Below, piece after piece: positions 42,865-50,812 of a stretch of DNA of 64,000 nucleotides. Position numbers and translations under genes: made by a program. How positions within the stretch are numbered: position 1 is the stretch's first letter; every line of letters starts with the position of its first letter. The notes beneath the pieces are model-generated. The model was not told the origin of the DNA and did no database searches. It saw only the letters and a list, made by a program, of their open reading frames with translations. The stretch is from an uncultured Clostridia bacterium (GTDB taxonomy: Bacteria > Bacillota > Clostridia > Oscillospirales > Ruminococcaceae): contig CANRNN010000004.1 of the NCBI GenBank assembly GCA_947632025.1, positions 106,370 to 170,369 on the forward strand. Reading direction: 5' to 3'.

Positions 42865-43523
42865 AAAAAGCCGCCGTTATTATCGACTTGCTGAAAGCCG
42901 AATATCCCGACGTAAAGTGTGCGCTTGTGTATTCAAAGCCGCACGAATTGCTGATAGCGACACGGCTTTCGGCTCAATGCACCGACGTGCGGGTGAATAT
43001 CGTGACACCCGCTTTGTTTGAAAGATTTCCGACTGTGGAGGCGTTCGCGGACGCGGAGGTTTCCGAGGTCGAGGAGTACATAAAGTCCTGCGGTCTGTAT
43101 CATACCAAGGCACACGATATTGTCGAGCTTTGCCGGATGCTGCGGGATATTTACGGCGGGAAGGTTCCGGATACGATCGAGGAGCTGGTGAAACTGCCGG
43201 GAGTAGGACGCAAGACCGCGAATCTGGTAGTCGGCGATCTGTACGGGAAACCCGCTATGGTCTGCGATACTCACGTTATAAGGCTCTCGAACCGTTTGGG
43301 GCTGGCAAAGGGAACAGACGCTGTTCAGGTCGAAAAGCAGCTTCGCAGGATAATTCCCGAAAACGAGGGACTTAATTTCTGCCACAGACTGGTGTGGCAC
43401 GGCAGAAAGGTCTGCTCCGCGAGAAACCCGAAATGCTGCGAATGTGTACTGAAAGAGCAGTGTTCGGAGTTCAAATCAAAAAACAAAAGCAGAAGCACCG
43501 AAAACCGAAAAGGTGAGAAATAA
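42861..43523 (+). CDS. nth: Endonuclease III
   Basis: A 220-residue HhH-GPD DNA glycosylase/AP lyase. 'LPGVGRKTANLVV' is the helix-hairpin-helix with the catalytic lysine, the Asp follows in 'VCDTHVIRLSNRLGLA', and the [4Fe-4S] cluster ligands are in the C-x6-C-x2-C-x5-C pattern 'CSARNPKCCECVLKEQC'. It removes oxidised pyrimidines from DNA. It overlaps the CorC-like gene by 4 nt and is the last gene of the metG run. The basic tail 'KSKNKSRSTENRKGEK' is slightly longer than usual. Confidence 0.97.
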   Translation: MKKAAVIIDLLKAEYPDVKCALVYSKPHELLIATRLSAQCTDVRVNIVTPALFERFPTVEAFADAEVSEVEEYIKSCGLYHTKAHDIVELCRMLRDIYGGKVPDTIEELVKLPGVGRKTANLVVGDLYGKPAMVCDTHVIRLSNRLGLAKGTDAVQVEKQLRRIIPENEGLNFCHRLVWHGRKVCSARNPKCCECVLKEQCSEFKSKNKSRSTENRKGEK

Positions 43524-43535
43524 TCTGATAAATAC

Positions 43536-43566
43536 ATAAGCCGCGGGCAGAAATACCGCGGCTTAT
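43536..43566 (+). terminator. Intrinsic terminator after nth
   Basis: ATAAGCCGCGG and CCGCGGCTTAT form a perfect 11-bp stem with a 9-nt loop, followed by TTTTA. It lies between the convergent nth and GH26-like genes and may also act weakly on the minus strand. Confidence 0.9.
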
Positions 43567-43568
43567 TT

Positions 43569-45155
43569 TTATATGATTTTGCTGAAATCGGGCAATTCGT
43601 CAAGAGCAAAGGTGAATTTATTATTGTAGAAATTTTTCATTGTTCCTACGGAATTGTAGCTCTCAGAAAGCGCTCCGCTGATATTAAGAGTAAATTCCCC
43701 CTCCATAGGAGCGCACCACAGCCACAGCGAGTTGTCACGGAACATCGCGTCCAGATTCGGCATTACGTCGCATCTGCTCACCGCCAAAATCTTATTAGAG
43801 GGTGTAAGCGACGCTATTGACGAAAATCTTCCCGCAAAAGAAGAATTTGTGTCCTCGACGAAACTCTGACCTATTACATCGACGTAATCGTCGCCGGGAT
43901 AATAATTCATATCGCTGCCGTCCCAGACGAAGATAAGACTTCTAAGCTTGTGATATTTGCAGAGCCTGTCAAAAACTATACGATAAAGTATCTTATAGTT
44001 TTCATTGTCCTTCCCGTACCAGTAAATCCCCGCATCTCCGTCGGGGAGCGGGTGGAACAGTATCGCTGTTCTATCGTCCTCAAACTGCGCCAGAAATTGC
44101 GCCATAGTGTCAATATCTTTCAGCAGACTTTTCAGCTCCTGTGTCATATAGCCGTTTGAAACGAGAGCTTCTATTTCGGGGTCGGTCATAAGCGCGACCT
44201 CTTCGGGACGCTGATTTTCAAAAGCGTTATCGAAGTTGAATGACAAAAGATCCAGTCCGCGTGTGTAATTTGGTGAATACCAATGCCATGTGAACGAAAG
44301 TATCCCGCCCCTGCCGCTCCATTCCGAAGCAAGCTTGGCTTCCTCCTCTGCGAGAGCCTTATTCTTATCGTCGTTCAATAGAGCATAGCCTATCTCCGAA
44401 GCCCGTACAGCGGGATACCTGCCCGTGGCTTTGTAAACGGCTTCTATTTCGGCGTTTGATGCGGGAGAAACGTTCTGCGCCGTCAATACCTCCGAGCCGT
44501 AGATCTCCGAGAAAAACCTCTTGACATTCACGGCATAGAGCGACGACTGCATATTCATACACGCCGAAGCGACGGTATATCGTTCCCCCGAAACCTTATC
44601 GGAAGATTCCACGACAATATAGTCAATATCCGCGCTGCCGTCTGTCACGTTGAATTTGAGGATATTCTGTCCTGCCGGAAGATACAGGCAATCCACGGCG
44701 CAGTAATCAAACGAAAGCTCCGTTTCACCCTCTGTCGGGGTCCTTGCGGGAACGTAGAACACATCGCAGAACTGCTCCGCGACCGTAAGCTTTATCACCG
44801 CGCCCTCCGACGAGCGCGCATACAGCAGCACACGGTAATGCTGCGAAGTATTGACGGACACTATCTGCGTAAGCTCGTTATCCTTTCGGAGCTTGACATA
44901 GCCCTCCCCCGTTTCGGGGGTCACGACCGCGCCGTCGGTCACGGCGTTCTCAGCGTTGAGCCGTGCTATAAAATCCTGCTTCATTATATCGAAATTCTGT
45001 AAACCGCCCTCGATATAGGCAGGTTTTTCGCTGATAATGCCGTCGGAGTCGGAAATATCCGACGTATCCGAATCGACAAAATCGGGTATCTTCGAGCAAC
45101 CCGCAAGCATTGCAGCCACAAGCAGGAGGGACAATATTTTAATGAAATTTCTCAT
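43569..45155 (-). CDS. GH26-like lipoprotein lacking catalytic residues
   Basis: A 528-residue lipoprotein: signal 'RNFIKILSLLLVAAMLAGC' with lipobox Cys20, then a CBM35-like beta domain (~60-185, 'EGYVKLRKDNELTQIVSVNTSQHYRVLLYARSS'), then a GH26 mannanase-like barrel (~205-528, 'GILSFTWHWYSP', 'RTAILFHPLPDGDAGIYWYGKDNENYKILYRIVFDRL', 'SLIFVWDGSD'). In GH26 enzymes the acid/base Glu sits in R-P-x-H-E; here that is HPLPD (Asp372). The nucleophile Glu of 'KPxALTExG' is replaced by Arg461 ('ILAVSRCDV'). It is therefore probably a non-hydrolytic, surface-anchored glycan-binding protein. It is the last gene of the eight-gene operon. Confidence 0.72.
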   Translation of the reverse strand: MRNFIKILSLLLVAAMLAGCSKIPDFVDSDTSDISDSDGIISEKPAYIEGGLQNFDIMKQDFIARLNAENAVTDGAVVTPETGEGYVKLRKDNELTQIVSVNTSQHYRVLLYARSSEGAVIKLTVAEQFCDVFYVPARTPTEGETELSFDYCAVDCLYLPAGQNILKFNVTDGSADIDYIVVESSDKVSGERYTVASACMNMQSSLYAVNVKRFFSEIYGSEVLTAQNVSPASNAEIEAVYKATGRYPAVRASEIGYALLNDDKNKALAEEEAKLASEWSGRGGILSFTWHWYSPNYTRGLDLLSFNFDNAFENQRPEEVALMTDPEIEALVSNGYMTQELKSLLKDIDTMAQFLAQFEDDRTAILFHPLPDGDAGIYWYGKDNENYKILYRIVFDRLCKYHKLRSLIFVWDGSDMNYYPGDDYVDVIGQSFVEDTNSSFAGRFSSIASLTPSNKILAVSRCDVMPNLDAMFRDNSLWLWCAPMEGEFTLNISGALSESYNSVGTMKNFYNNKFTFALDELPDFSKII

Positions 45156-45164
45156 TCTTTTCCT

Positions 45165-47288
45165 TTATTCGATAACAATAACATCGCCGTTGTGTATCTC
45201 TTCGTCAAGGCGAGCGATCCTCCCATTGATCGTAATGGTGCCTGAATGTGATAAAAGCGCCGTCGGGTCATCGGAAAACGCCCTTGCCACGTCGAGGAAG
45301 ATAGGGGGCTTTCCGTCTGCCCGCCCGGGAAACTCAGCCCGTATGCCGTTTACAGTTATAGTGGGATTATCGTTTTCGGGAGATTTTTCAGGAGCCGCCG
45401 CAGCGTCATGCTGTACGGAAGCCTGCGTGCTGTCGTTTTTTTCAGGAACACGTTCGTCCGCCCTTGTTATGATATCTCCGCTTTGAAGGAGCGTTTCGGG
45501 CGCTGCCTCCGAATCATTGAGAAGGACTTTTTCCATCACGTTATTCATTGAAAGAAACTCTCCGAGGGAAACGCACTTCACGGGTCGGATAACATCGCCG
45601 TCCTGAATTTTCCTGTCGAGAGCCGTGTCCTTTTCGTTCACGAGAAGATAGCTGCCCGCTCGGAGCTTTTTCCCGAAAAGCGTGACCGTAAACGCCTTAA
45701 GCGACTTTATATCGTAATAATCCGACAGCCTTGCCGAGCCGTCCGTACCTTTTTCGGCAGGAACTATGACCACTTCGTCGCCCTTTGTTACAGGCGCGGA
45801 AAGCGGGACTTCAACGCCGTTCACGCGGATCTCGGAGGGCTTTGCGGGCTCTCCGCGGACGGTAAACTTTTCGGTATTGCCCTCGCGCGTAAGCGTGAAC
45901 GAAATACTCTTCCCCGCAGGCGCCAGCATCTGTTCGGGCTTTATCTTTGCCACTCCCAGAAGCTCGAAAACCGTTAATCTGTTTGTATCGGGAGCGCGGA
46001 GCTTTTTGCCGTTGACAGTGATAGTCGTGAAGTCGTAGGAAACCCCCTCGCCCGCGCTTATCGCTATTCCGAGCGGAGTAGAATGTTCCGCGCCAAGCTC
46101 CATATCATCAGGTGCGATTATTCCTCTGAACATTCCGCGGTTCCCGACAATTACGCGGGACTCGTCGATATTAAGCTCTTTAGCGGTCATTTTCGCAAGA
46201 CCGCACAGCTTGCTGCCACCGCCCACAAGAAAAACAGCCTGCGGAGGCTTTGCGTTCGCCGCGATGATTTCTTCCGCGATAACTCTCGCAAGATCGAGAG
46301 CAGCAGGAGCGATTATCTCCTCAACACGCCCGCGGGAAATTTTATTTTCCGCCATAAGAATGTTCTTATATGTAATCTCGTCCTCGGAAGAGGTCTTTAT
46401 TGCCTCGGCGGTATTAAAATCCACCAGCAGCTCCCGCATTATAGACTCGGTGATCTCGTCACCCGCCGTCGTTGCCATTCCGTAGGCAATAACGCTCCCG
46501 TCACGGGAAACGGCAACATCGGAGGTACCCGCTCCTATATCGCAGACCGCGAGGTTTATAAGCCGAAGCTCCTGAGGCACCACGGCGTTCATTGCCGCGA
46601 TAGGTTCAAGCGTTAAGCTCCGTACCTCAAGGTGAGCCGCGTCAACCGCTGCCACAAGACTGTCCACCACATATGACGGAAGAAACGCTGCTATTATCTC
46701 GGTCGTCAGCCGCTCGCCGCGATGTCCCTCAGGGGTCTGTATCCTGAATCCGTCAAGCGACAGAGAAACGACGCTGTGACCTACGCAATAAAACGGAGCG
46801 GAATCATTCTTCTGCGAGAAATCCGCAAAAGTGCGCCTTACTGCGTCAAGCTCGGCGGCTTTTATCGACTCACGGGAAATGATCTCCCCTTTTGGAAGCT
46901 TGTACTCCCACGAGCAGCGCATGGTTTTCAACGCCCGTCCCGCCGCTGCTATACAAGCCGAAGAAAGCGTGATGTGCCGACGGTTTTCAAGCTCCCTGCG
47001 GACGTGCTTTATATCCTCGGCGACGGATTTTATATCTTCGATCTGTCCGTCCGTCATAGAGCGCTTTTCGTGAGCGACCGTTTCCATATCTATTATCTTA
47101 CAGCCCTGCGGAGTTTTCTTCGCGAGAACACCGACGACCGTTCTTGTGCCTATATCCAGCGCGAAGATAATATCTCCCTGCAAAGCCTTTTTCGGCGCGG
47201 CGGAAGTGGCGTTTTTGGCGATCCTTGCCGATCTGGGATTTGTCCCCGACTTTGAGGATCTTCTGGGCTCGTTTTTCTTCTCGTCCAT
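45165..47288 (-). CDS. FtsA/PilM-like ATPase with beta-grasp-like C-terminal tail
   Basis: A 707-residue ASKHA-fold protein. After a basic ~37-residue start, 'IIFALDIGTRTVVGVLAKK' is the phosphate-1 motif. 'NLAVCDIGAGTSDVAVSRDGSVIAYGMATTAGDEITESIMREL' is phosphate-2 and 'PPQAVFLVGGGSKLCGLAKMTAKEL' the adenosine motif, all as in FtsA. Residues ~430-707 are unlike FtsA: several segments with a 'xITVNGxxxxL...xxGDxVxI' pattern near 433, 487, 537, 645 and 685 suggest tandem ubiquitin/ThiS-like beta-grasp domains. The usual C-terminal membrane helix is absent. It lies 22 nt after the DUF4261 gene and 9 nt before the lipoprotein gene. Confidence 0.8.
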   Translation of the reverse strand: MDEKKNEPRRSSKSGTNPRSARIAKNATSAAPKKALQGDIIFALDIGTRTVVGVLAKKTPQGCKIIDMETVAHEKRSMTDGQIEDIKSVAEDIKHVRRELENRRHITLSSACIAAAGRALKTMRCSWEYKLPKGEIISRESIKAAELDAVRRTFADFSQKNDSAPFYCVGHSVVSLSLDGFRIQTPEGHRGERLTTEIIAAFLPSYVVDSLVAAVDAAHLEVRSLTLEPIAAMNAVVPQELRLINLAVCDIGAGTSDVAVSRDGSVIAYGMATTAGDEITESIMRELLVDFNTAEAIKTSSEDEITYKNILMAENKISRGRVEEIIAPAALDLARVIAEEIIAANAKPPQAVFLVGGGSKLCGLAKMTAKELNIDESRVIVGNRGMFRGIIAPDDMELGAEHSTPLGIAISAGEGVSYDFTTITVNGKKLRAPDTNRLTVFELLGVAKIKPEQMLAPAGKSISFTLTREGNTEKFTVRGEPAKPSEIRVNGVEVPLSAPVTKGDEVVIVPAEKGTDGSARLSDYYDIKSLKAFTVTLFGKKLRAGSYLLVNEKDTALDRKIQDGDVIRPVKCVSLGEFLSMNNVMEKVLLNDSEAAPETLLQSGDIITRADERVPEKNDSTQASVQHDAAAAPEKSPENDNPTITVNGIRAEFPGRADGKPPIFLDVARAFSDDPTALLSHSGTITINGRIARLDEEIHNGDVIVIE

Positions 47289-47310
47289 ATCAGACTCTCC
47301 CGTTTGAGTT

Positions 47311-48108
47311 TTAATCTATATGAATCTTTATTGTGTCCCCGTTTACGGCTATCCCCTTGTTTACGGTTATCGGCAGCTTCATTTTCTCGGAATATCCGAT
47401 GGTTTCCCCGTCGCGGAATACTGTTCCCGTATCAAGAACATAAGCTGAGATATTGACTATAAGCTCGCGTATTTTTTCCACGTCGGCTTTTTTGACGTTG
47501 GTGTATATCTCCATTTCGTTGAATCCCAAACGCCGCATTCCGTAGGTATAAAATCCCGCTATCCTGCCGTTGTTGTAAAGTCCGTACCAGATAAGGTTAA
47601 GCAGCGGAAGCTGATTTTCTCTCATACATTCCGCACATTCCAGAAACATTTTCGGCTGATATACCGCGCCCTCGCTGTAAAGGGCGATAACGCCCTCCTG
47701 CTTCAGCAGTGAGCAGGCGGTCTTAACGTAAAGCTTGGCTTTTTCGCGAATATCCGATTCTCCGCCGAGTATCGCCAGAATAATATGTGCCGTATGCTTC
47801 GACACCTCGTCGGCGGCTCTTCTCCACATATAATTGACCGATGCAAAATTTTCCGCTTCTCCGTTCGGAACGGGAGCGCCGATAAGCCCGACGACGATAC
47901 GGTTGTTTTCCGCTTCGACGTACACCAATCCGTCATCTTCGTTGTTATCCTGCTCGGCTACGTCGATACCCCAATCGTTTTTCAGGTCTGAAAAAAACTT
48001 CGCCTTATCGAATTTTGCTTCTTTAAGAAGCACAAAGCCCGCGAAATTTCCCGCGTCGCGCCTTATTTTTTTAATTTCCGAATCGTTTTTGTTTTTCATT
48101 TTTTGCAT
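47311..48108 (-). CDS. DUF4261 domain-containing protein
   Basis: A 265-residue cytosolic protein matching the DUF4261 layout: 'GFVLLKEAKFDKAKFFSDLKNDWGIDV', then 'VGLIGAPVPNGEAENFASVNYMWRRAADEVSKHTAHIILAILGGESDIREKAKLYVKTACSLL' and 'VIALYSEGAVYQPKMFLECAECMR'. The conserved core is x-x-P-x-P-x-x-E...W..A...V..H.AH. The function of the family is unknown. The start ATG has AAAGGG upstream. It lies between the second TrkA gene (9 nt) and the FtsA-like gene (22 nt) in the eight-gene operon; the tight spacing implies co-expression. Confidence 0.82.
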   Translation of the reverse strand: MQKMKNKNDSEIKKIRRDAGNFAGFVLLKEAKFDKAKFFSDLKNDWGIDVAEQDNNEDDGLVYVEAENNRIVVGLIGAPVPNGEAENFASVNYMWRRAADEVSKHTAHIILAILGGESDIREKAKLYVKTACSLLKQEGVIALYSEGAVYQPKMFLECAECMRENQLPLLNLIWYGLYNNGRIAGFYTYGMRRLGFNEMEIYTNVKKADVEKIRELIVNISAYVLDTGTVFRDGETIGYSEKMKLPITVNKGIAVNGDTIKIHID

Positions 48109-48117
48109 TTAACCCTT

Positions 48118-48780
48118 TCAGTCCTTGATTTTCAAAGCACGACGAAGTTCCTTTTCTGCGGAATTCATCATTACCACCAGTACGATATCTCCGCTTATAA
48201 GCTTTGTACCGCCTCGCGGGATTATCGTCCGCCCGCTGCGGTTTATGCAGGCTATGTTGCAGTTGGGCGGCAACTGGAGCTCAGACAGAGCCTTTCCTTC
48301 GAGAACGTACCCTTTTGGAAGCGTTATCTCCATAAGCGAAGCCTCCTCGCTGTCAAGCTGGATAAGCCGCTTCATAGCACTCAGATCTACCTCGTGTTCG
48401 AGAAGCTGAATGATGTTGTCGGTAGCGGAGATAACAATATCCACGCCCAGTTCCTTAAGCGCATCGGCGTTTTTCGGGTTGTTTACCTTTGCAATGGTTT
48501 TTTTGACCCCGAAACGCTGTTTTGCTATCTGACAGCAAACAAGATTGCTTTCGTCCTTTCCCATAACGGCGATAACGCAGTCCGCTTTCCGTGCGTCACA
48601 CGCTTCAAGAGCCTCGACCGTCGCGCCGTTTCCGCAGCTGACCTCAGCGTCGAGATTGTTTGCGCAGTACTGGCTCTGCTCCTTGTCACATTCGATTATC
48701 GTAATGGAATATCCGTGTTCGAGCAAGGTCTTCGCGAGATAGAATCCCACCTTGCCGCCGCCTACTATAATAGCTCTCAT
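48118..48780 (-). CDS. TrkA/KtrA family potassium uptake subunit (second copy)
   Basis: A 220-residue RCK protein: Rossmann 'MRAIIVGGGKVGFYLAKTLLEHGYSITIIECD', 'VSCGNGATVEALEACDARKADCVIAVMGKDESNLVCCQIAKQRFG' and a C-terminal TrkA_C domain ('VLEGKALSELQLPPNCNIACINRSGRTIIPRGGTKLISGDIVLVVM'). It gates a K+ channel or transporter by nucleotide binding. I start at MRAIIV with GGAGG upstream. The upstream neighbour is a second RCK gene; no TrkH/KtrB pore gene is nearby, so the membrane partner must be elsewhere. Confidence 0.92.
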   Translation of the reverse strand: MRAIIVGGGKVGFYLAKTLLEHGYSITIIECDKEQSQYCANNLDAEVSCGNGATVEALEACDARKADCVIAVMGKDESNLVCCQIAKQRFGVKKTIAKVNNPKNADALKELGVDIVISATDNIIQLLEHEVDLSAMKRLIQLDSEEASLMEITLPKGYVLEGKALSELQLPPNCNIACINRSGRTIIPRGGTKLISGDIVLVVMMNSAEKELRRALKIKD

Positions 48781-48793
48781 ACAATCCTCCGCT

Positions 48794-49420
48794 TTAAGCC
48801 TTTTTGGCGAAAATGAGCTTGTCGCCCTCTGCAAACGCAAGCGTCTGTCCCTTGTTTATCACAAGACCCGCTCCCGCACGGATAATTCCGAAAAGAGTTT
48901 CCTCACGCTCGTACTCTATATCCGCGGGCGAACCTCCGATAAGATTTTCGGGCAGGTCCATAGTGGAAAAATGCACTGTATAATTCTCGAAATTCATTTC
49001 CGAACCTGTTCCGGAGCTTTCCGCCTCTTCAAGAGCGGAAGCCGCCGCGCTTACCGTCAGTTTGGTAGGGCAGATGACGTTTATCCCCAATTCCTCGAAA
49101 ACAGATCCCTTTTCAATGTCGATGATCCTCGCAAAAATACGCGGGACTTTGAAGATCTGCCGTGCAAGCTGCGAAACCATAATGTTCATATCGTCCTCGT
49201 CGGTCACGGCAAAAAGCGCGTCGCAGGTCTGTATTCCCGCGCGCTTCAGAACGTCCTGATCTATCGGCACTCCCGTTGTGGTGAATCCCGCGAACTTCGA
49301 CGGCAAGGAATCAAACTTCGAGCCGTTCTTGTCGACCACCGAAACGTCGTGTCCTTTCTCGTCAAGCAGTACCGCCAGCGCCGACCCGACCATTCCGCAG
49401 CCTATCACAAGTATATTCAT
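48794..49420 (-). CDS. TrkA/KtrA family potassium uptake subunit (first copy)
   Basis: A 208-residue RCK protein beginning MNILVIGCGMVGSALAVLLDEKGHDVSVVDKNG, with the nucleotide-binding GxGxxG and 'CDALFAVTDEDDMNIMVSQLARQIFKVPRIFARIIDIEKGSVFEELGINVICPTKLT'. The short C-terminal domain ('EREETLFGIIRAGAGLVINKGQTLAFAEGDKLIF') is TrkA_C-like. The start follows GGGAGG; seven open codons upstream are dismissed. It is divergent in sequence from its neighbour, so the pair may form a heteromeric gating ring. It lies 17 nt after mnmE. Confidence 0.92.
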   Translation of the reverse strand: MNILVIGCGMVGSALAVLLDEKGHDVSVVDKNGSKFDSLPSKFAGFTTTGVPIDQDVLKRAGIQTCDALFAVTDEDDMNIMVSQLARQIFKVPRIFARIIDIEKGSVFEELGINVICPTKLTVSAAASALEEAESSGTGSEMNFENYTVHFSTMDLPENLIGGSPADIEYEREETLFGIIRAGAGLVINKGQTLAFAEGDKLIFAKKA

Positions 49421-49437
49421 AAATCTACCTCCCGTCG

Positions 49438-50799
49438 TCATTTCCCGACGCAGAATCTTCTAAAGACCTCGTCTATGATCTCCTCGCTCGCGGTCTTGCC
49501 CGAAAGCTCGTAAACGGCGCTTAGAGCCTGTTCAAGCTCCACGCCGACCGCGTCGGGAGTTACTCCCGCTCCGACCGCCGCAAGAGCGTTATTCACGGCT
49601 GCCGACGCTCTCATAACGCAGCTTCTCTGGCGCTCGTTCGCGAGATAACCCGCGTCGGCGTTAAGCGCCAAAATATCAAGCCGCTCGGAAATTTCACGAC
49701 CGATGATTTCAGCGCAGTTGTCGGTTTTAGCTGAAATTATCACAGCCTTTCCGAGAGCGCTTTCGACTTTTGAAATATCGAGTTTGTTTTCAAGGTCACT
49801 TTTGTTGATTATCGGTATCACCCGCTTGTTTTCAAGCAGAGGGAAAAGCCGCTCGTCCTCGTCTGAAAGCTTCCTCGAACCGTCGAAGACCGCAAGCGCT
49901 ATATCGGAATTTTTAAGCTTATCAAGCATTATTTCCACACCGATCTTTTCGACCTCGTCGCTTGTTTCGCGAATTCCCGCACAATCGGAAATAAGCAGCG
50001 GTATCCCGCATATGTTCACGGTATCCTCCACGGCGTCGCGGGTAGTCCCCTCAACATCGCTTACAATGCTGCGTCTTATTCCTGCCAGAGCGTTCATAAT
50101 GGTGGACTTTCCGACATTGGGCTTTCCGACGATGGCGCAGGAAATTCCCTCGCGTATCATTCTTCCCGTATCGTAGCCCGCGAGCAATTCGTCAAGCTCC
50201 GACTTCACCGTCGAGATTTTCTCTGTAAGCCACCCGGAAGTTACCGTAGGGGTATCGTCGTCAGGGTAGTCTATCCATGCCGAGATCTGTGCGGAAATTT
50301 CCATTATCATATCGGAGATCTTCTCGGCACGGCGGAAAAGCGCTCCCTCACGCTGACTGTTCGAGCAAGCGAGAAGCTGTTCTCCCTGAGCGGAGATAAC
50401 GTCCGCGACTGCCTCCGCTTGCGTGAGCGAAAGCTTCCCGTTAAGGAAAGCACGCTTTGTAAATTCCCCTGCGGCGGCAGGCTCCGCGCCCGCTTTCAGG
50501 CAAGCGGTCATAACACGCCTTGTGACGTATATTCCGCCGTGACAGGAAATTTCGCAAACGTCCTCGCCCGTATATGAATGCGGCGCTCTGAATACGAGCA
50601 GAACTCCGTCGTCAATACGCTCGTTCCCGTCGAAGATATTTCCGTAAGCGGCGGTATAGCCGCGCATTTCGGAAATCGCTCTGTCCGAAACGGGACTGAA
50701 CACCCGCTTTGCTATATCGAACGCTTTTTCTCCCGATATCCTCACCACGGAAATTCCGCCTACGGCAGCGGGAGTTGCTATTGCGCAGATAGTCGACAT
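49438..50799 (-). CDS. mnmE: tRNA modification GTPase MnmE
   Basis: A 453-residue MnmE (TrmE). The N-terminal folate-binding domain is 'TICAIATPAAVGGISVVRISGEKAFDIAKRVF'; a helical domain and an inserted Ras-like G domain follow ('VGKPNVGKSTIMNALAG', 'GTTRD', 'DCAGIRETSDEVEKIG'), and the C-terminal catalytic motif is 'FCVGK'. With MnmG it installs the carboxymethylaminomethyl group on U34 of tRNAs. mnmG, jag and rnpA, its usual neighbours near the origin, are absent; instead it lies 13 nt after a SecA2-like gene. All domains are intact. Confidence 0.97.
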   Translation of the reverse strand: MSTICAIATPAAVGGISVVRISGEKAFDIAKRVFSPVSDRAISEMRGYTAAYGNIFDGNERIDDGVLLVFRAPHSYTGEDVCEISCHGGIYVTRRVMTACLKAGAEPAAAGEFTKRAFLNGKLSLTQAEAVADVISAQGEQLLACSNSQREGALFRRAEKISDMIMEISAQISAWIDYPDDDTPTVTSGWLTEKISTVKSELDELLAGYDTGRMIREGISCAIVGKPNVGKSTIMNALAGIRRSIVSDVEGTTRDAVEDTVNICGIPLLISDCAGIRETSDEVEKIGVEIMLDKLKNSDIALAVFDGSRKLSDEDERLFPLLENKRVIPIINKSDLENKLDISKVESALGKAVIISAKTDNCAEIIGREISERLDILALNADAGYLANERQRSCVMRASAAVNNALAAVGAGVTPDAVGVELEQALSAVYELSGKTASEEIIDEVFRRFCVGK

Positions 50800-50812
50800 A
50801 TCATCAGCTCTT

